DNA of 64,000 nt from Pseudopithomyces maydicus (taxonomy: Eukaryota > Ascomycota > Dothideomycetes > Pleosporales > Didymosphaeriaceae). Positions 19,855 through 30,263 of the stretch are shown here, piece by piece. The notes under the pieces are model-generated. The model was not told the DNA's origin, made no database searches, and saw only the letters and a program-made list of their open reading frames with translations. The stretch is taken from positions 62,001 through 126,000 of the forward strand of contig JANTUC010000011.1 of NCBI GenBank assembly GCA_026873275.1, read 5' to 3'. Each line of letters starts with the position of its first letter. Position 1 is the first letter of the stretch. The position numbers and the translations under genes are program-made.

Positions 19855-22150
19855 CTCGAATAGCGAAACTGCCTTTTCTCTCGATTTTGAATGGGAGCAA
19901 AAGAAGAAAACGGTCAAAATGAGGTTTCTCAGAAAGATGCGATTGGCAATCAGCTTGCTTGCAATACGAAGTTATTTTGTAGCACGTGAGTCGGACATGA
20001 TGACGTTAACTCTAGAGCGCTAATAACAACTAATCAAATGACGGACTCGATGCTCTCACCACGCGGTTAAAACTGGTCCTTACTTCATATCTAGCCCGAG
20101 TTCCAAGGAAATCGTGTGGTCAGACTACACCAGTGACATATTGGCGCTTGGGCAGTGCCCACAAGATGTTCCAAGAACATGGAGTGCATGTAGCGATTTA
20201 CTCGTGCATGCGACCACAGAACAATCTCACCAAGCAGTGGTGCCCTAACATGCGATTCCATGTCTCGAAAGGTCAGCCAGACTGATTTCACCAGTACGAA
20301 TAGTTTGTATAGAATGTTCTTAGACCGATTATTTTGGTTCTTCCCGTGCATCAGCTGGTCAATTCTCTAGACTTGATAGAGAGCTGTCCATGTAAACGTT
20401 TGTGACAAGGCATTCACACATACATAATAGTATTCATATGGGTGTCGCTGTAATATAGTAGAGTGATGAAAGAGGGCTGTCATATAGGTGACTAATCTTA
20501 GGTAATTCTGGTAGGGACGTCTCTGAAAGAGCCTGAGATGGATGATTTACGATCAGTGAAATAAAAAAAGGCTAAGATATCGTTAAAATATGCAAAGAAG
20601 GAGAAAATAGTATTGGGACAGTAGTAGAGACTACTATTCGATGGTACCCTAGTACAGGGCCGTTTAGAGTGGCTCCTGACTCAGAAACCAAGCGCGACGT
20701 ACCATTCGTGCACAGGAGTTAACTACGCCGATATAACACTATCATTAGAGATGTAAAATCCCAGATTACCATGATTTGGTAGACTAACAGTGGATTCAAA
20801 TGGTGCCTCTCCTTTCACGAAATACGGAGCACATTCATAGTCCACCTTTTCTAAACTGAAATAGTCATTACAGGCATTTGGACTGGCACGAATGATGTAT
20901 GTCACTACGTTATCAAAGATGCGACTAAATCCATTTCTACTTTGTCAGAATCACCCATGCATTCCCGAAAGCCAGGGCGGCTTCTTTAGTTGGAGTTTGC
21001 CGATCATCGTTACGTGAGCCTACTTTCGTACTATCCATTTCAATTAACCGCAATTGGATAGAACTGGGTCGAATCTCCGAAACTAAAGAACGCCTTGATT
21101 ACTTCATTGCTGACTTCAGTGCACGAGACCCTAGAGACGATATCGATCTCATTGGAGCAATTCCGCCTAAACACCTTAAACTGCCGTTCGTGCATCTATA
21201 GCAGTAGAAACATGGGTTGTTTGAAAAGCCTTTGATTTTGATGTACTTCATGGCTTGCGAACGGGTTATGTGAGCGCGCGCTAGCACTTGGGTGTCGGAA
21301 TCCTGTCCGCTTCGAGCTACTGATGCACAGCTCCTCAACTATCCTGAAAATCGGCTCAAACTTGGAGATTTCCCACGTTCTAATTTCCCATGTGACCAAG
21401 ACAGCAGAGCACAAGCCAATATGACCCATGTGTTTCGCGTAGTACCGCGTCCAATCAGCGTGAAGGATTGAAAATGATGATTCAAGAAAGTAAAAAACCC
21501 CTCTTGATAATGAAGAGAAGGCACACTTTCAATTGAATCTGCGGGGCAAGGAAATAAGAAAGGTGTCAAGTCACATCCTACCCAACAAGGCTCTTCATGA
21601 TGTGTTTTTAAATCCTTTTTCAGCTAAAAAAAAAGAAGCTAGCATAGACGATCTGAGGTCGTCAAAGCCAACTTTTCCACCAGAATCAGCCACTTGTAAT
21701 ATTTAGAGATAGGTCTCCCTTACAGGCTCACTGGGGCTATGTTACATGCTTAGTGTGTGAAGGAATCGCCTTGCGGCACAGCCCTAGAACAAAGCCACAG
21801 CTTAGCCACACTAGGCGTTCCAAAGAGCGGATGAACTACTCCGTAGTTGTACCTATTTAGGAGCTGTATTCATGCAGCCATAGAGTCATCAGATTGCTTG
21901 ATCCACTCCAAGAAGTATTCAAGGATCGCTTTTCAACACGATAGATCAGTGAGCACGACTTCTAGCGATTCAGAGGACCTCAATCTAATGATGCACAGCA
22001 TTCAAATTGTCCAGACAAACAAGCGGGTATGATATTCACAGATGTCGCTCCGTGAACTAAGTTTCTCCAGGGATCTCTTTATTTTCCACCACTCCCTCAT
22101 CTCAGTTCACAATAAGTTTAGAAAAAGATTGGCTCTTTCCACTGTCAAGC
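19855..22150. other. Long gene-poor interval upstream of the PKS
   Basis: Contains the PKS promoter. One minus-strand frame, 20723-20905, encodes about 60 residues of coding-like composition with Cys (NACNDYF, YECAPYF) and ends with a normal stop, but no start or splice partner could be found; it may be a last exon or a relic. Otherwise nothing recognised. Confidence 0.4.
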
Positions 22151-22381
22151 ATGGCGTCGAATACGAGCACACCACATAACAGTACTTTCCCAAAGGCAAC
22201 CTTAAGTGAAAGGAAAAGAAATCTTTGGTGGAGCATGGATAACGTGAAGGACGAATGGCACAACGGTTCCAAAGCCAGAGTGCTTCGCTACTATATCTTG
22301 CCAAGTCTGGGGGTTACTGTATTGGCTGTAGTGATATGTTTGATAACCTGGGCAATCAAGCGAAAAGCCCGCGGCGACTGA
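22151..22381 (+). CDS. 76-residue single-pass membrane protein
   Basis: Short frame starting MASNTSTPHNS, with two N-glycosylation-type sequons near the N-terminus, a basic Trp-containing middle, and a strong membrane span near the C-terminus (YYILPSLGVTVLAVVICLIT) followed by the positively charged tail AIKRKARGD. The polarity, with a glycosylated outer N-terminus and basic inner tail, is internally consistent. It may be complete or the last exon of a longer gene. No family recognised. Confidence 0.45.
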   Translation: MASNTSTPHNSTFPKATLSERKRNLWWSMDNVKDEWHNGSKARVLRYYILPSLGVTVLAVVICLITWAIKRKARGD

Positions 22382-22772
22382 ATCTTTAGCTCGGTTTATC
22401 TTTATGACTGGCATCAACCATGTAGATTGTTTCGAATCGTTTATTCTACCCTTCGTCGCTGAACCTATTTATTATGTGTGAAGATATGCTGTGGGAGTCG
22501 TGAAGCTCTGTACAGTGGCACTGCTTGAATCTCAGACTACTATCCGTAGGTTGTGTCAATATTATGAAGTAACCTTGTTGTTTTTGCAATGGTATTCCTG
22601 GTACAGCCGACGAGGTTTTCCTTCTACGACTAAGAACTGACACAAATACAAGGACATCTATTAGCTTTCAGAGTTCGCTCCAGTTTCCAATGTAATCCAA
22701 AATCAGCCGGCGCATTGCAAACTCTTTTTCTCACGCAATGGTTGAGGCGTCTTTATCGCCGCTACCAACTTT

Positions 22773-22830
22773 CTTATTAGCATTAAGATGACGTTTCTTT
22801 ACTTATTAGCATTAAGATGACGTTTCTTTA
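22773..22830. repeat. 29-bp unit, two perfect tandem copies
   Basis: The unit starting cttattagcattaagatgac occurs at 22773-22801 and again at 22802-22830 with no difference. It is intergenic, about 400 bp from the nearest gene on either side. Confidence 0.85.
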
Positions 22831-23247
22831 CTTCTACACAATCTACGGTGCATAAAGCGACGTTAGGATCATCTACAGGTTCGAATCAGACACTGGCATC
22901 ACAATCATACAGTCTGCTAGTAGTGACCTCCGGAAAGTTTCAACGCTCGCGGATGCGACCATTAGGTTTTAATCCGTGGAACATTTTGCACAGCCATTTG
23001 AATCGTTATTCAACTACTATGGGTTTCGAGCAGTTCTCTAACAAAAGTATCTATCGTTCCGACTATATGAAAAAACCGAAGAGCCATATCTAGACGAATC
23101 AGATTTAATTTATACAAGCGAGCGCTTTTCCGCCTGGCGTGCAACATTAGCGAGATTGACAGCGAATGTTTGGCAGTTGTTGGTGATGATGTTATATCTC
23201 GTGTTCTTCATGAGTAGATCGTGGCCTGTGAATTCATTAGCAACTGT

Positions 23248-24096
23248 TCAGATGGCAAGGTGGCTGGACGTACCTTGGACGATAAAATGATTGGGGTCCG
23301 CAAATTCAGGTTTCGCCGTGCCAGAGAACTTGAAAGCGCCTTTACCGCTCTCAACACGTTTCGAGCAGCTGTACTCCTTCAATGGCGCATCCTTGCAAGT
23401 GCCGCCAAAGAAATCGAAGCACGTGCCGCGCTCACCTTCCTTCAAAACGAGCTGTTGCATCGTAGCCTGGATATCGAGTTGCTTCTTCTTCCCTTTTCCT
23501 TTTCGGACGACCTTGGCAACGATGAGCTTGTGGTGAGAAATCGTGGCGCCCGACATCTCCGTGAGGAGGTACGACTTGCCAACCACAAGCTTCTTGCCCT
23601 TCTTTTTGGCAGCGGCCTCAACAACAATGTAGTCCTTGGATTTAGTAGCCGTTGCCTTGACGGGAGTCTTCTTGCCGCCTTTCTTACCACCAGTGCCTGT
23701 CGCAGGACGTGTGCCTGTTTTGCCAGTCTTAGGCTTCTTGGTAGTAGTAGTCTTCTTCTTCCTGGTTGTCTTCTTTTTGGCAGGTTTTTTCCTGCTGGTC
23801 CTTGAACCTCTAGTCCGACCGCGCTTCTCTAGCCCATCGGCATAATTGTCCTCGTCGCATGCCTTGTCACCAGGGGAGCACAAAGATCGAACAACCGGGG
23901 AGATGAGTTGTACATTTGGGACAACAAGATCGCGCTTGTATGCGATAACATTGGAAGACCGCTTCTCTTCGTCGAACTTGCTCAAGTCCTGAATACCTGA
24001 CTCAGGGCTAGCAAGCGGAACAGCGGTTGCAAAGAAAGCCAAAAAGGCCAGAAACAGGAACGCGAGGCCTGAGTGGCGCATGGTGAATGGGCGCAC
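23248..24096 (-). CDS. Secreted lysine-rich protein with Kex2-type sites, unknown
   Basis: 282 aa (277 if the second Met at 24081 is used). The N-terminus is a signal peptide (GLAFLFLAFLAFFATAVPLA). A propeptide-like segment contains dibasic KR sites, including EKR near 47 and LEKR near 90, typical for the Kex2 protease. Residues about 92-150 are almost pure Lys/Thr/Arg/Gly/Pro (for example KKTTRKKKTTTTKKPKTGKT). The C-terminal 130 residues look folded, with a CFDFFGGTCKD motif, a further Cys, and an NHFIVQGTSSHLAI end. A very basic tract in a secreted protein suggests binding to polyanions such as wall acidic polysaccharide or nucleic acid, but this is inference. The gene is intronless and complete. 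Confidence 0.75.
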   Translation of the reverse strand: MRPFTMRHSGLAFLFLAFLAFFATAVPLASPESGIQDLSKFDEEKRSSNVIAYKRDLVVPNVQLISPVVRSLCSPGDKACDEDNYADGLEKRGRTRGSRTSRKKPAKKKTTRKKKTTTTKKPKTGKTGTRPATGTGGKKGGKKTPVKATATKSKDYIVVEAAAKKKGKKLVVGKSYLLTEMSGATISHHKLIVAKVVRKGKGKKKQLDIQATMQQLVLKEGERGTCFDFFGGTCKDAPLKEYSCSKRVESGKGAFKFSGTAKPEFADPNHFIVQGTSSHLAI

Positions 24097-25428
24097 TCGG
24101 ACTCGGATAAAAGATAGTAATGACTGTGGGCTTCCTACAAGAAAGAAGGTAAAGACTGGAATGTACTAGAATCACGATGCGTGGGAGTAAAGCAACCGAT
24201 ATCCGACTGATATAAACAGTGGGTGACAGGCCATGGTGTATGGACCCAAAGCCACAATCCTGCACACGATCATGCCACCATGAATGTAGTCCGGACAGGA
24301 TTATCATGGAGTGTAGTCCGTAGGAATTAATGTTCCTGGAACCAAGACATTTGTCCAACCAGCATGATTGTGGTGGCCAAGCCAATGGAGATAGAATGCA
24401 AGGTGTTTCTTCGTCCAATTTCCCGGTAGTGTTTCATCCCCCACCCTGCAAAGGCCACTGCTTCGACTCTTTGAATTTGCCCACCGATGATCCATTCAAA
24501 TCAACGACATAATGCTGAAGAATTTAATTTGGGCCAAGACTGAAAGGCAGCAGGAAAATAAACGCGCTTTTTCGTGCTCGAGACCTGCATCTTCCTGGTT
24601 CAAGGTTACATACCTTTTTCAGAGAGGTCGATAAACCGAGCGACAACTGTAATGTGAGCCGCATAGTCATGTATCGTCCAATGGTGAAAGTGCGTGTGTA
24701 TGTTTGGTCTTGACGCAGCCAAAGGATATACTTAGGTGCGATGCATAGCGGAGATTCGAACTCCATGAACACCTACGGACGTAAGGCTCGTATTCTGTGA
24801 CCCTCCGTATTTGATTTGTTTCCTCTAAAATCACAATCCTTGTTGGACACAACAACGAACCATAATTATCGCGAAAAAGCTCCGCGGCAGAGACGTTTCC
24901 CCGTTCAAACGAAGCGGTTTTATTTTCATGTGCCGAGAATTTAATATTGCGCGCGCGAGGGCGGTTTACCCAGTGAGCGGTCCCGAAGAGGTGTTGCGCG
25001 TGAGACTTTGCCAAGCACCACATCTGAAACAGCGACATCCTGCGCTTACTGCTCCGCCATCGGCATCGGTGTTGTAAACCTCACCATCGGACATTGTTTT
25101 GGGGGCTGGGGTCTTTGTTAGAAACCTAACAGTAAACACTGCCTGCTGTCAAACGAGCTCTTGCTGAATTGGTATCTTCCAGTGGTGTTCTTGTGGTTGC
25201 TCACAACCGTTTGCCCCGCCACCAAAGTTGCCGCCCGCGCCTCTTAGGCAGCAGTCAAGCCTCTGCACCAACACCAAGTTTGTTATACGAAACCAGGCCC
25301 ATAAGCCGAAGTTTTCTCTGTTGTGTTGTGCGCGTACACGCCAGGTCCAACTAGAAATTTGACAATCGGCCGTCTCTGAAATCCGTGTCACTATCTGTAA
25401 CCTGGCTTTCCAGCGCCTTATCGAAAAT
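24097..25428. other. Intergenic interval
   Basis: Promoter side of the Lys-rich secreted gene and 5' side of the next gene. A T-arm-like sequence (GGAGTTCGAATCTCC on the minus strand near 24750-24764) was examined and not accepted as a tRNA. No gene supported. Confidence 0.4.
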
Positions 25429-26415
25429 ATGTCTTTTATCTTTTCCTTCCTCTTTGGAGGTAGTTCCAAGAGTTCACTCACGTTCGACAAGTGGACAGAA
25501 ACAGTCACAAAAGGCAATGATGCTCCTTCTCGGCTCACATGTAGCTAATACTGACATTTCCTAGATGATGTCGATGCGTTGTTCCTCCATGTCCTTAAAG
25601 AGGGCGACGCAGAGTCAGGCCTGGGTGAATCTGTCTCCTCTCATCAGCTTGAAAAGTTTGAATCTACCGTTTCGGCACTATCCCGGTCCGAGGTCTCAAA
25701 TGCATCCCAAACAATCGACATAAACGCTGTCCTTCGTCGCATATCGTCCTTCCACTCCCGAATGGATTCCTCCATATCTGCTGCAGGAATCCCACTAACC
25801 AAACTTATTCAATCGCACGCCTCATTCCCATTCCAAACTGACTCCAAAGCGAGTCTGCGACCAGATCAGCTACTCAAGGCAGTTCTTCTCCTTACATCAA
25901 ATTGTGAGAAACTATTCCGGGCCGCTGGCTGGACCGGCGACGAAATAACCATACGCGAGCGGACAGCCACCCAGCGAATTGCCTTCATCTTCGAAAGCCT
26001 CGCCGAGCCACCTTCGAGATCCTCATACATTGATGACATAGTCGATGTGCTATGTCGGATACCTTACCCGCGCGTCAAAGACAGTTCTGGAGACCTAGCA
26101 AGGAGGAACATACAAGATCTGGTTCCAGTGGCGCAGCGCTTGCTGGAACAAGATGATGGCAGCCGTCTACCTCAAGGTGCAAGGATCCCAAGAGACACAT
26201 ACAGACCACTTGCGGCTCTCATCGCCGCTGCGAATAAGAGTCAAAAGAGTGACGCATTAGAAAACGAGGAAGGAGTGAACAGGGAAGCGTTTACCGAGTG
26301 GGCTATCAAGGTACATACATACCCAACCCTCTCTATCATGCACAGCTTTTCTAACATGAGAGTGTAGGCCAATCTACTGGGTGGGCTGGATAAGATATTC
26401 AGAGTTCTTCTGTGA
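25429..26415 (+). CDS. Short helical protein resembling the N-terminal part of TLDc proteins
   Basis: Likely exons: first exon from the ATG at 25429 (MSFIFSFLFGG) with an uncertain donor (25460 or 25472 keep the frame), second 25565-26310, third 26368-26415 ending in DKIFRVLL. The central part (SHASFPFQTDSKASLRPDQLLKAVLLLTSNCEK) resembles, in pattern, the helical region before the TLDc domain of fungal Rtc5-like proteins, but no TLDc domain follows before the stop. It is either a truncated paralogue or an unrelated helical protein. The reading frame is clean across about 750 nt. Gene presence is more certain than identity. Confidence 0.45.
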
Positions 26416-26989
26416 GATATATTAAGCTTCCATGAACTGTATCAATAACAGGTTTTGATATCGCCACGAGAGGGGACAACAGCTCTGGAGCTTTTTTACA
26501 AACCATTTGATTTAATCAGCTACTCAGCTACTCAGTTTCCCAGATTGTAAGCGCTTTAACAACATAAATAGACGAACTCTCCTGGGATATATCGCAATAT
26601 AGCGCGATGCCGCAAGTAGTGCACGGTGAAGAGGGGGAAAGTTGGCAGACTTTCTCAATAGAAGGAGAGCGAACACTTAGTTGAGCTCCTGAACGGTGCC
26701 ATCCGTACAGCACCTACATCTTATCAAAATATTCATTCCTGATCAAGAACCGCGGCATAACCTGCTCACGACTGTGACTGCCTGCCAGCAGCGAAGTGTG
26801 GAAGCAGCGAATCAGCATCACATGGCCCGTGCGCGCGCGAGTTCCGTTTACAGAGATGCAGTCGTGCACGGGCGCTGATGAGTCATCCTCGCTTAGAGGT
26901 CGGCCCACACATAGCCGGCTGCCTAGTCGCTTGGCACAATCCCCGCCGCTTATTTAGACTCGCCGTCCCCCTCGCGTCTTGTCTCCAGT

Positions 26990-27140
26990 TCTTACGCGCC
27001 TTTTAACGACGCCCGCCCGCCCGCACGACGACGCCTGCACAACGACGCCCGCCCGCACAGCGCCGCCCACACGACGCCCGCCGAACTGACGACGCTTGCT
27101 GAATTGACGACACCCGCCGAATCGACGCCGCTCACACGAC
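26990..27140. repeat. Degenerate GC-rich CGACGCCCGC-type repeat
   Basis: Irregular tandem pattern built from cgacgcccgc, acgacgcctgc and related units, much richer in C and G than its surroundings. It lies upstream of the 183-bp duplication and the coiled-coil gene. The minus-strand frame across it (Arg/Gly/Val-rich) is a composition artefact. Confidence 0.6.
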
Positions 27141-27186
27141 AATCTGCACAAAATTTACGCGTCTAGCTTGCACTGACCAGCTTGAG

Positions 27187-27576
27187 CCATTCAACGAGTC
27201 TAAAGCCTTTTCCTCCTTCAAATCTACGTCTAGCGCACCATCCTTGCGAATTTCACAAGGCCCCTGCACGTCGTGCCCACACGTTGCCTGACTTGTCTCG
27301 CACGTTGGTCATTACGCGTTAGGGGGTGTGCTTCGCCTGATGGTCGGGGGTTGACGCCTCGGGTCTGGTGAGAGTGGTTGCTGCCTGCATTGGCCATTCA
27401 ACGAGTCTAAAGCCTTTTCCTCCTTCAAATCTACGTCTAGCGCACCATCCTTGCGAATTTCACAAGGCCTCTGCACGTCGTGCCCACGCGTCGCCTGACT
27501 TGTCTCGCACGTTGGTCATTGCGTGTTAGGGGGTGTGCTTCGCCTGATGGTCGGGGGTTGACGCCTCGGGTCTGGT
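27187..27576. repeat. 183-bp direct duplication, offset 207 bp
   Basis: Copy 1 spans 27187-27369 and copy 2 spans 27394-27576. I count five differences, all transitions (C/T or A/G). The copies are separated by 24 bp that is partly similar too. They lie just upstream of the coiled-coil gene start at 27676, so they may form its promoter or 5' leader. Confidence 0.9.
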
Positions 27577-27675
27577 TGATGTTGGTAGCTGCCTGGTTGC
27601 TGCTTGCATCGACTGTTTCTTTTGTACGTGGATAGCAGGGGTTTTCCAGTATACAGAATACAATATACATACATC

Positions 27676-29376
27676 ATGAAATCATTTCCACGAAAGGGCA
27701 TTCCAGTTGTCGCTTATGTATCATTGGACAAACAAGTCGCTCCACCGTGTAATTTGTTCATACACCATGCTCCCGATGAGAAGGAGCTGACCTTCCGTCT
27801 ACAATTTCAATTAGACGAAGACCAATCCTACGGTCTCCTCTACCATGCCGACAACCTTGATCGCCAAACTGCTCTGCTTAAGATGTCGATGCGCCTTCCC
27901 GATATCGCAGTCGCTCAGCTTGCACGCACCAATTCTCATTCTTCGGATATGAAGACCTTGTTCCTCTCCCTGAAACAGACCTGCGCTATCCAATGTGAGC
28001 TTGATCAAGTGGTTGCACCGCCCAGGCCCGAGAAGGAGCAGTCATATCGCGCCTTCCTTGATCTAGCCAAAGCAACCACCGTGAACATCTCGTTCGACTA
28101 CAAGTGGATGAAAGACTGTGTCTCACTCTCACATGTTATCAATGAATTGCCCAGGCTGGCCGGCTGCCGTGTGAACGAGAAATACCTGCGCATTGTGGAT
28201 AGGACTACACTTGCCGTTGTGGATATTGACCCGCGTCTCGTCCAGGAAGATCAGCCTCCGGCATATAGCGCGACACCTCTATGTGAAGATCCCGCGATAT
28301 TTGATAATCAGCGTAAGTTACTTTCCTTGCTTCTAGTCGTAACAATACTTCTACAGCCCAGTTCGCATGACCAACCCTATCCGCTAAATGCGCACTCTAA
28401 TAGCTAACCTACGTCTGCAGCTACAACCGCGATCAACACGCAAGCTATACCCGAGCCGGCTAAGGAGCTTATAACGCTTTTTCCGAAACTAAAGCCTTCT
28501 ACCCCAGCTACGTCCGCTCCCTTTACGAAACCAAAACCAGGCGGCCTGAACTCACGGGCCGAAACGTCCACTACGCCCGGCGCGACGCTGCCCGAAGCCC
28601 TGACCAATGCCAAAGCCAGCACCAACCCAGACTTCTCGGCCTACGCAGAAAAACTAGGCAACGACATCGTCGAGCATGCAAATCACCTCCGCAACGACAT
28701 GGTCCAGCACGCAAAGAGCCTCCGCGATGATATGGTCCAGCACGCGAAGCGCCTCCGCAACGACACGCTCGAGCACGCAAACCACCTCCGCAGCGAGGCC
28801 GACGACAGTTTCAAAGACATGCTCGACCACATCCGCAGCGAAGCCGACGAGGACCTCAAAGACACGCTCGACCACATCCGCAGCGAAGCCGACGACGATC
28901 TTAAGGACACGATAGACAACTACACCATGGTCCTGGAAGACGAGAAGGAACAAGCCATCCACAGCGTCAAATCCGCAATCGACGACCTCTACAACGAATT
29001 CTCGGACAAGAGGGCCCAGGCCGTGCTCGACATGGAAGACGACATCGCGCAGTTCCGCATCGACCTCCTGCACGAGCTGCAAAGCTGCCGGGACAAGAAC
29101 GCAGCCAAGGCCGGCGACTACGCCAAAATCCTGCTCCGCGACGCGTGCGACAAGGTCGTGGCCAAGTCGAGAAAGGCGGCCGTCACCGACGAGGAGCGCT
29201 CAGAATTGCAGCTGCTTGCCGAGCGGGAGAAGATGCTCGAGGACGAGTATCGCGACCGCAAGGAGGTGCTGAGGAAGGAGAGGGAGGTCATCGAAGCGCA
29301 TTGGGGCGCTAAGAGGGAGCTCCATGATGCAAAGGCTCGTGTGTTGAAGCGGCAATACGATAGGATTAGCATGTGA
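27676..29376 (+). CDS. Protein with 11-residue amphipathic repeats and long coiled coil, unknown
   Basis: Two exons, 27676-28312 and 28421-29376, give 1593 nt (530 aa). The N-terminal 215 residues form a globular domain I do not recognise (starts MKSFPRKGIPVVAYVSLDKQ), followed by a Pro/Thr-rich linker. From about residue 300 there are four successive 11-residue units of the type EHANHLRNDMV/QHAKSLRDDMV, then two or three 15-residue units of the type DHIRSEADEDLKDTL, then a long charged helix rich in Glu/Arg/Lys to the end (KRQYDRISM). Eleven-residue periodicity marks an amphipathic helix as in perilipin, synuclein or LEA-type proteins, so lipid or membrane contact is possible. No signal peptide or membrane span. 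Confidence 0.75.
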
Positions 29377-30263
29377 ACCGCTCTGCAGGACGCCTATGCG
29401 CTCATCAATTGTCGTGAGGACGTATCTGCATGTCTTATCTGCTTTCGCGTGGATGAGCTTGATCGTCGCTGGAAGGTGCTGGGTCCCGAGTCTCGCCGAG
29501 GTGGGTAGGTGCGATGCGCCTGCCCTCCAAGAAATCAACCGCTTGCTGGAGGCACGAATACCAGCGGTTTCATTGGGTATGTATTCACTATTCTCTGAGC
29601 AGGATGATATAGTCGGTGCCTCTGGGATTTCGGGAATGATACTGATCACAACCTTACTTCCAGCTTATTCGATCTGTAAAGCCTCACTTACTTACTTCTC
29701 GGTGAGCGGAGAACCATGTCGTTTTGTGTTTTGGAAAAGCAGCAGCTGAGTAGGGGCTGACTAGGTGAAAATGCTTAGTAGGATAAACCGCCGTCACCCC
29801 TCTTGTGACGAGTATAAAACGGTTCGTACAGAAGGTGGGGATTCGAAAGTAGCGGAGAACCATTGAAGACCTATCAAGAAGCGCTCTGGGAATTTGTGAG
29901 ACCGGTCATGTTTCTGGAAACTTGGGAAGCCAGCGTATCTGGATGAGCACTCTGGCTCCGTGGCCAAAGGAGAGTTCATATGGCCCCTGGAGCTTCGGGA
30001 GCATGGATACAAAACGGCAGAGATTGCGTAGCTGCTGGTGAATGAAATAATGATTTTAAGCAATGAAACCTGCAAGTATACAAATTATGGCCCAATAAGG
30101 AGTGGCGATTTGTCTCTTTGCACTGCCCCTGCACTGCCCCGCATAACTCTGCATGCCTGCGCCACAAGGCTGAAGTAACTAAAGTTTGTTGGAGTTCGAA
30201 ATTATTTTTGCTTTGTATATGCAGACCTGCTCGTCTTTTGTCTGAAGGTCGAGTTCATGGCTC
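29377..30263. other. Intergenic interval
   Basis: Between two plus-strand genes; holds the 3' region of the coiled-coil gene and the promoter of the next. No supported gene. Confidence 0.45.

Noticed and set aside
24740..24770. T-arm-like GGAGTTCGAATCTCC on the minus strand
   Set aside because: The following CTATGCA has no complementary acceptor strand 60-90 bp upstream, and no anticodon arm could be drawn.
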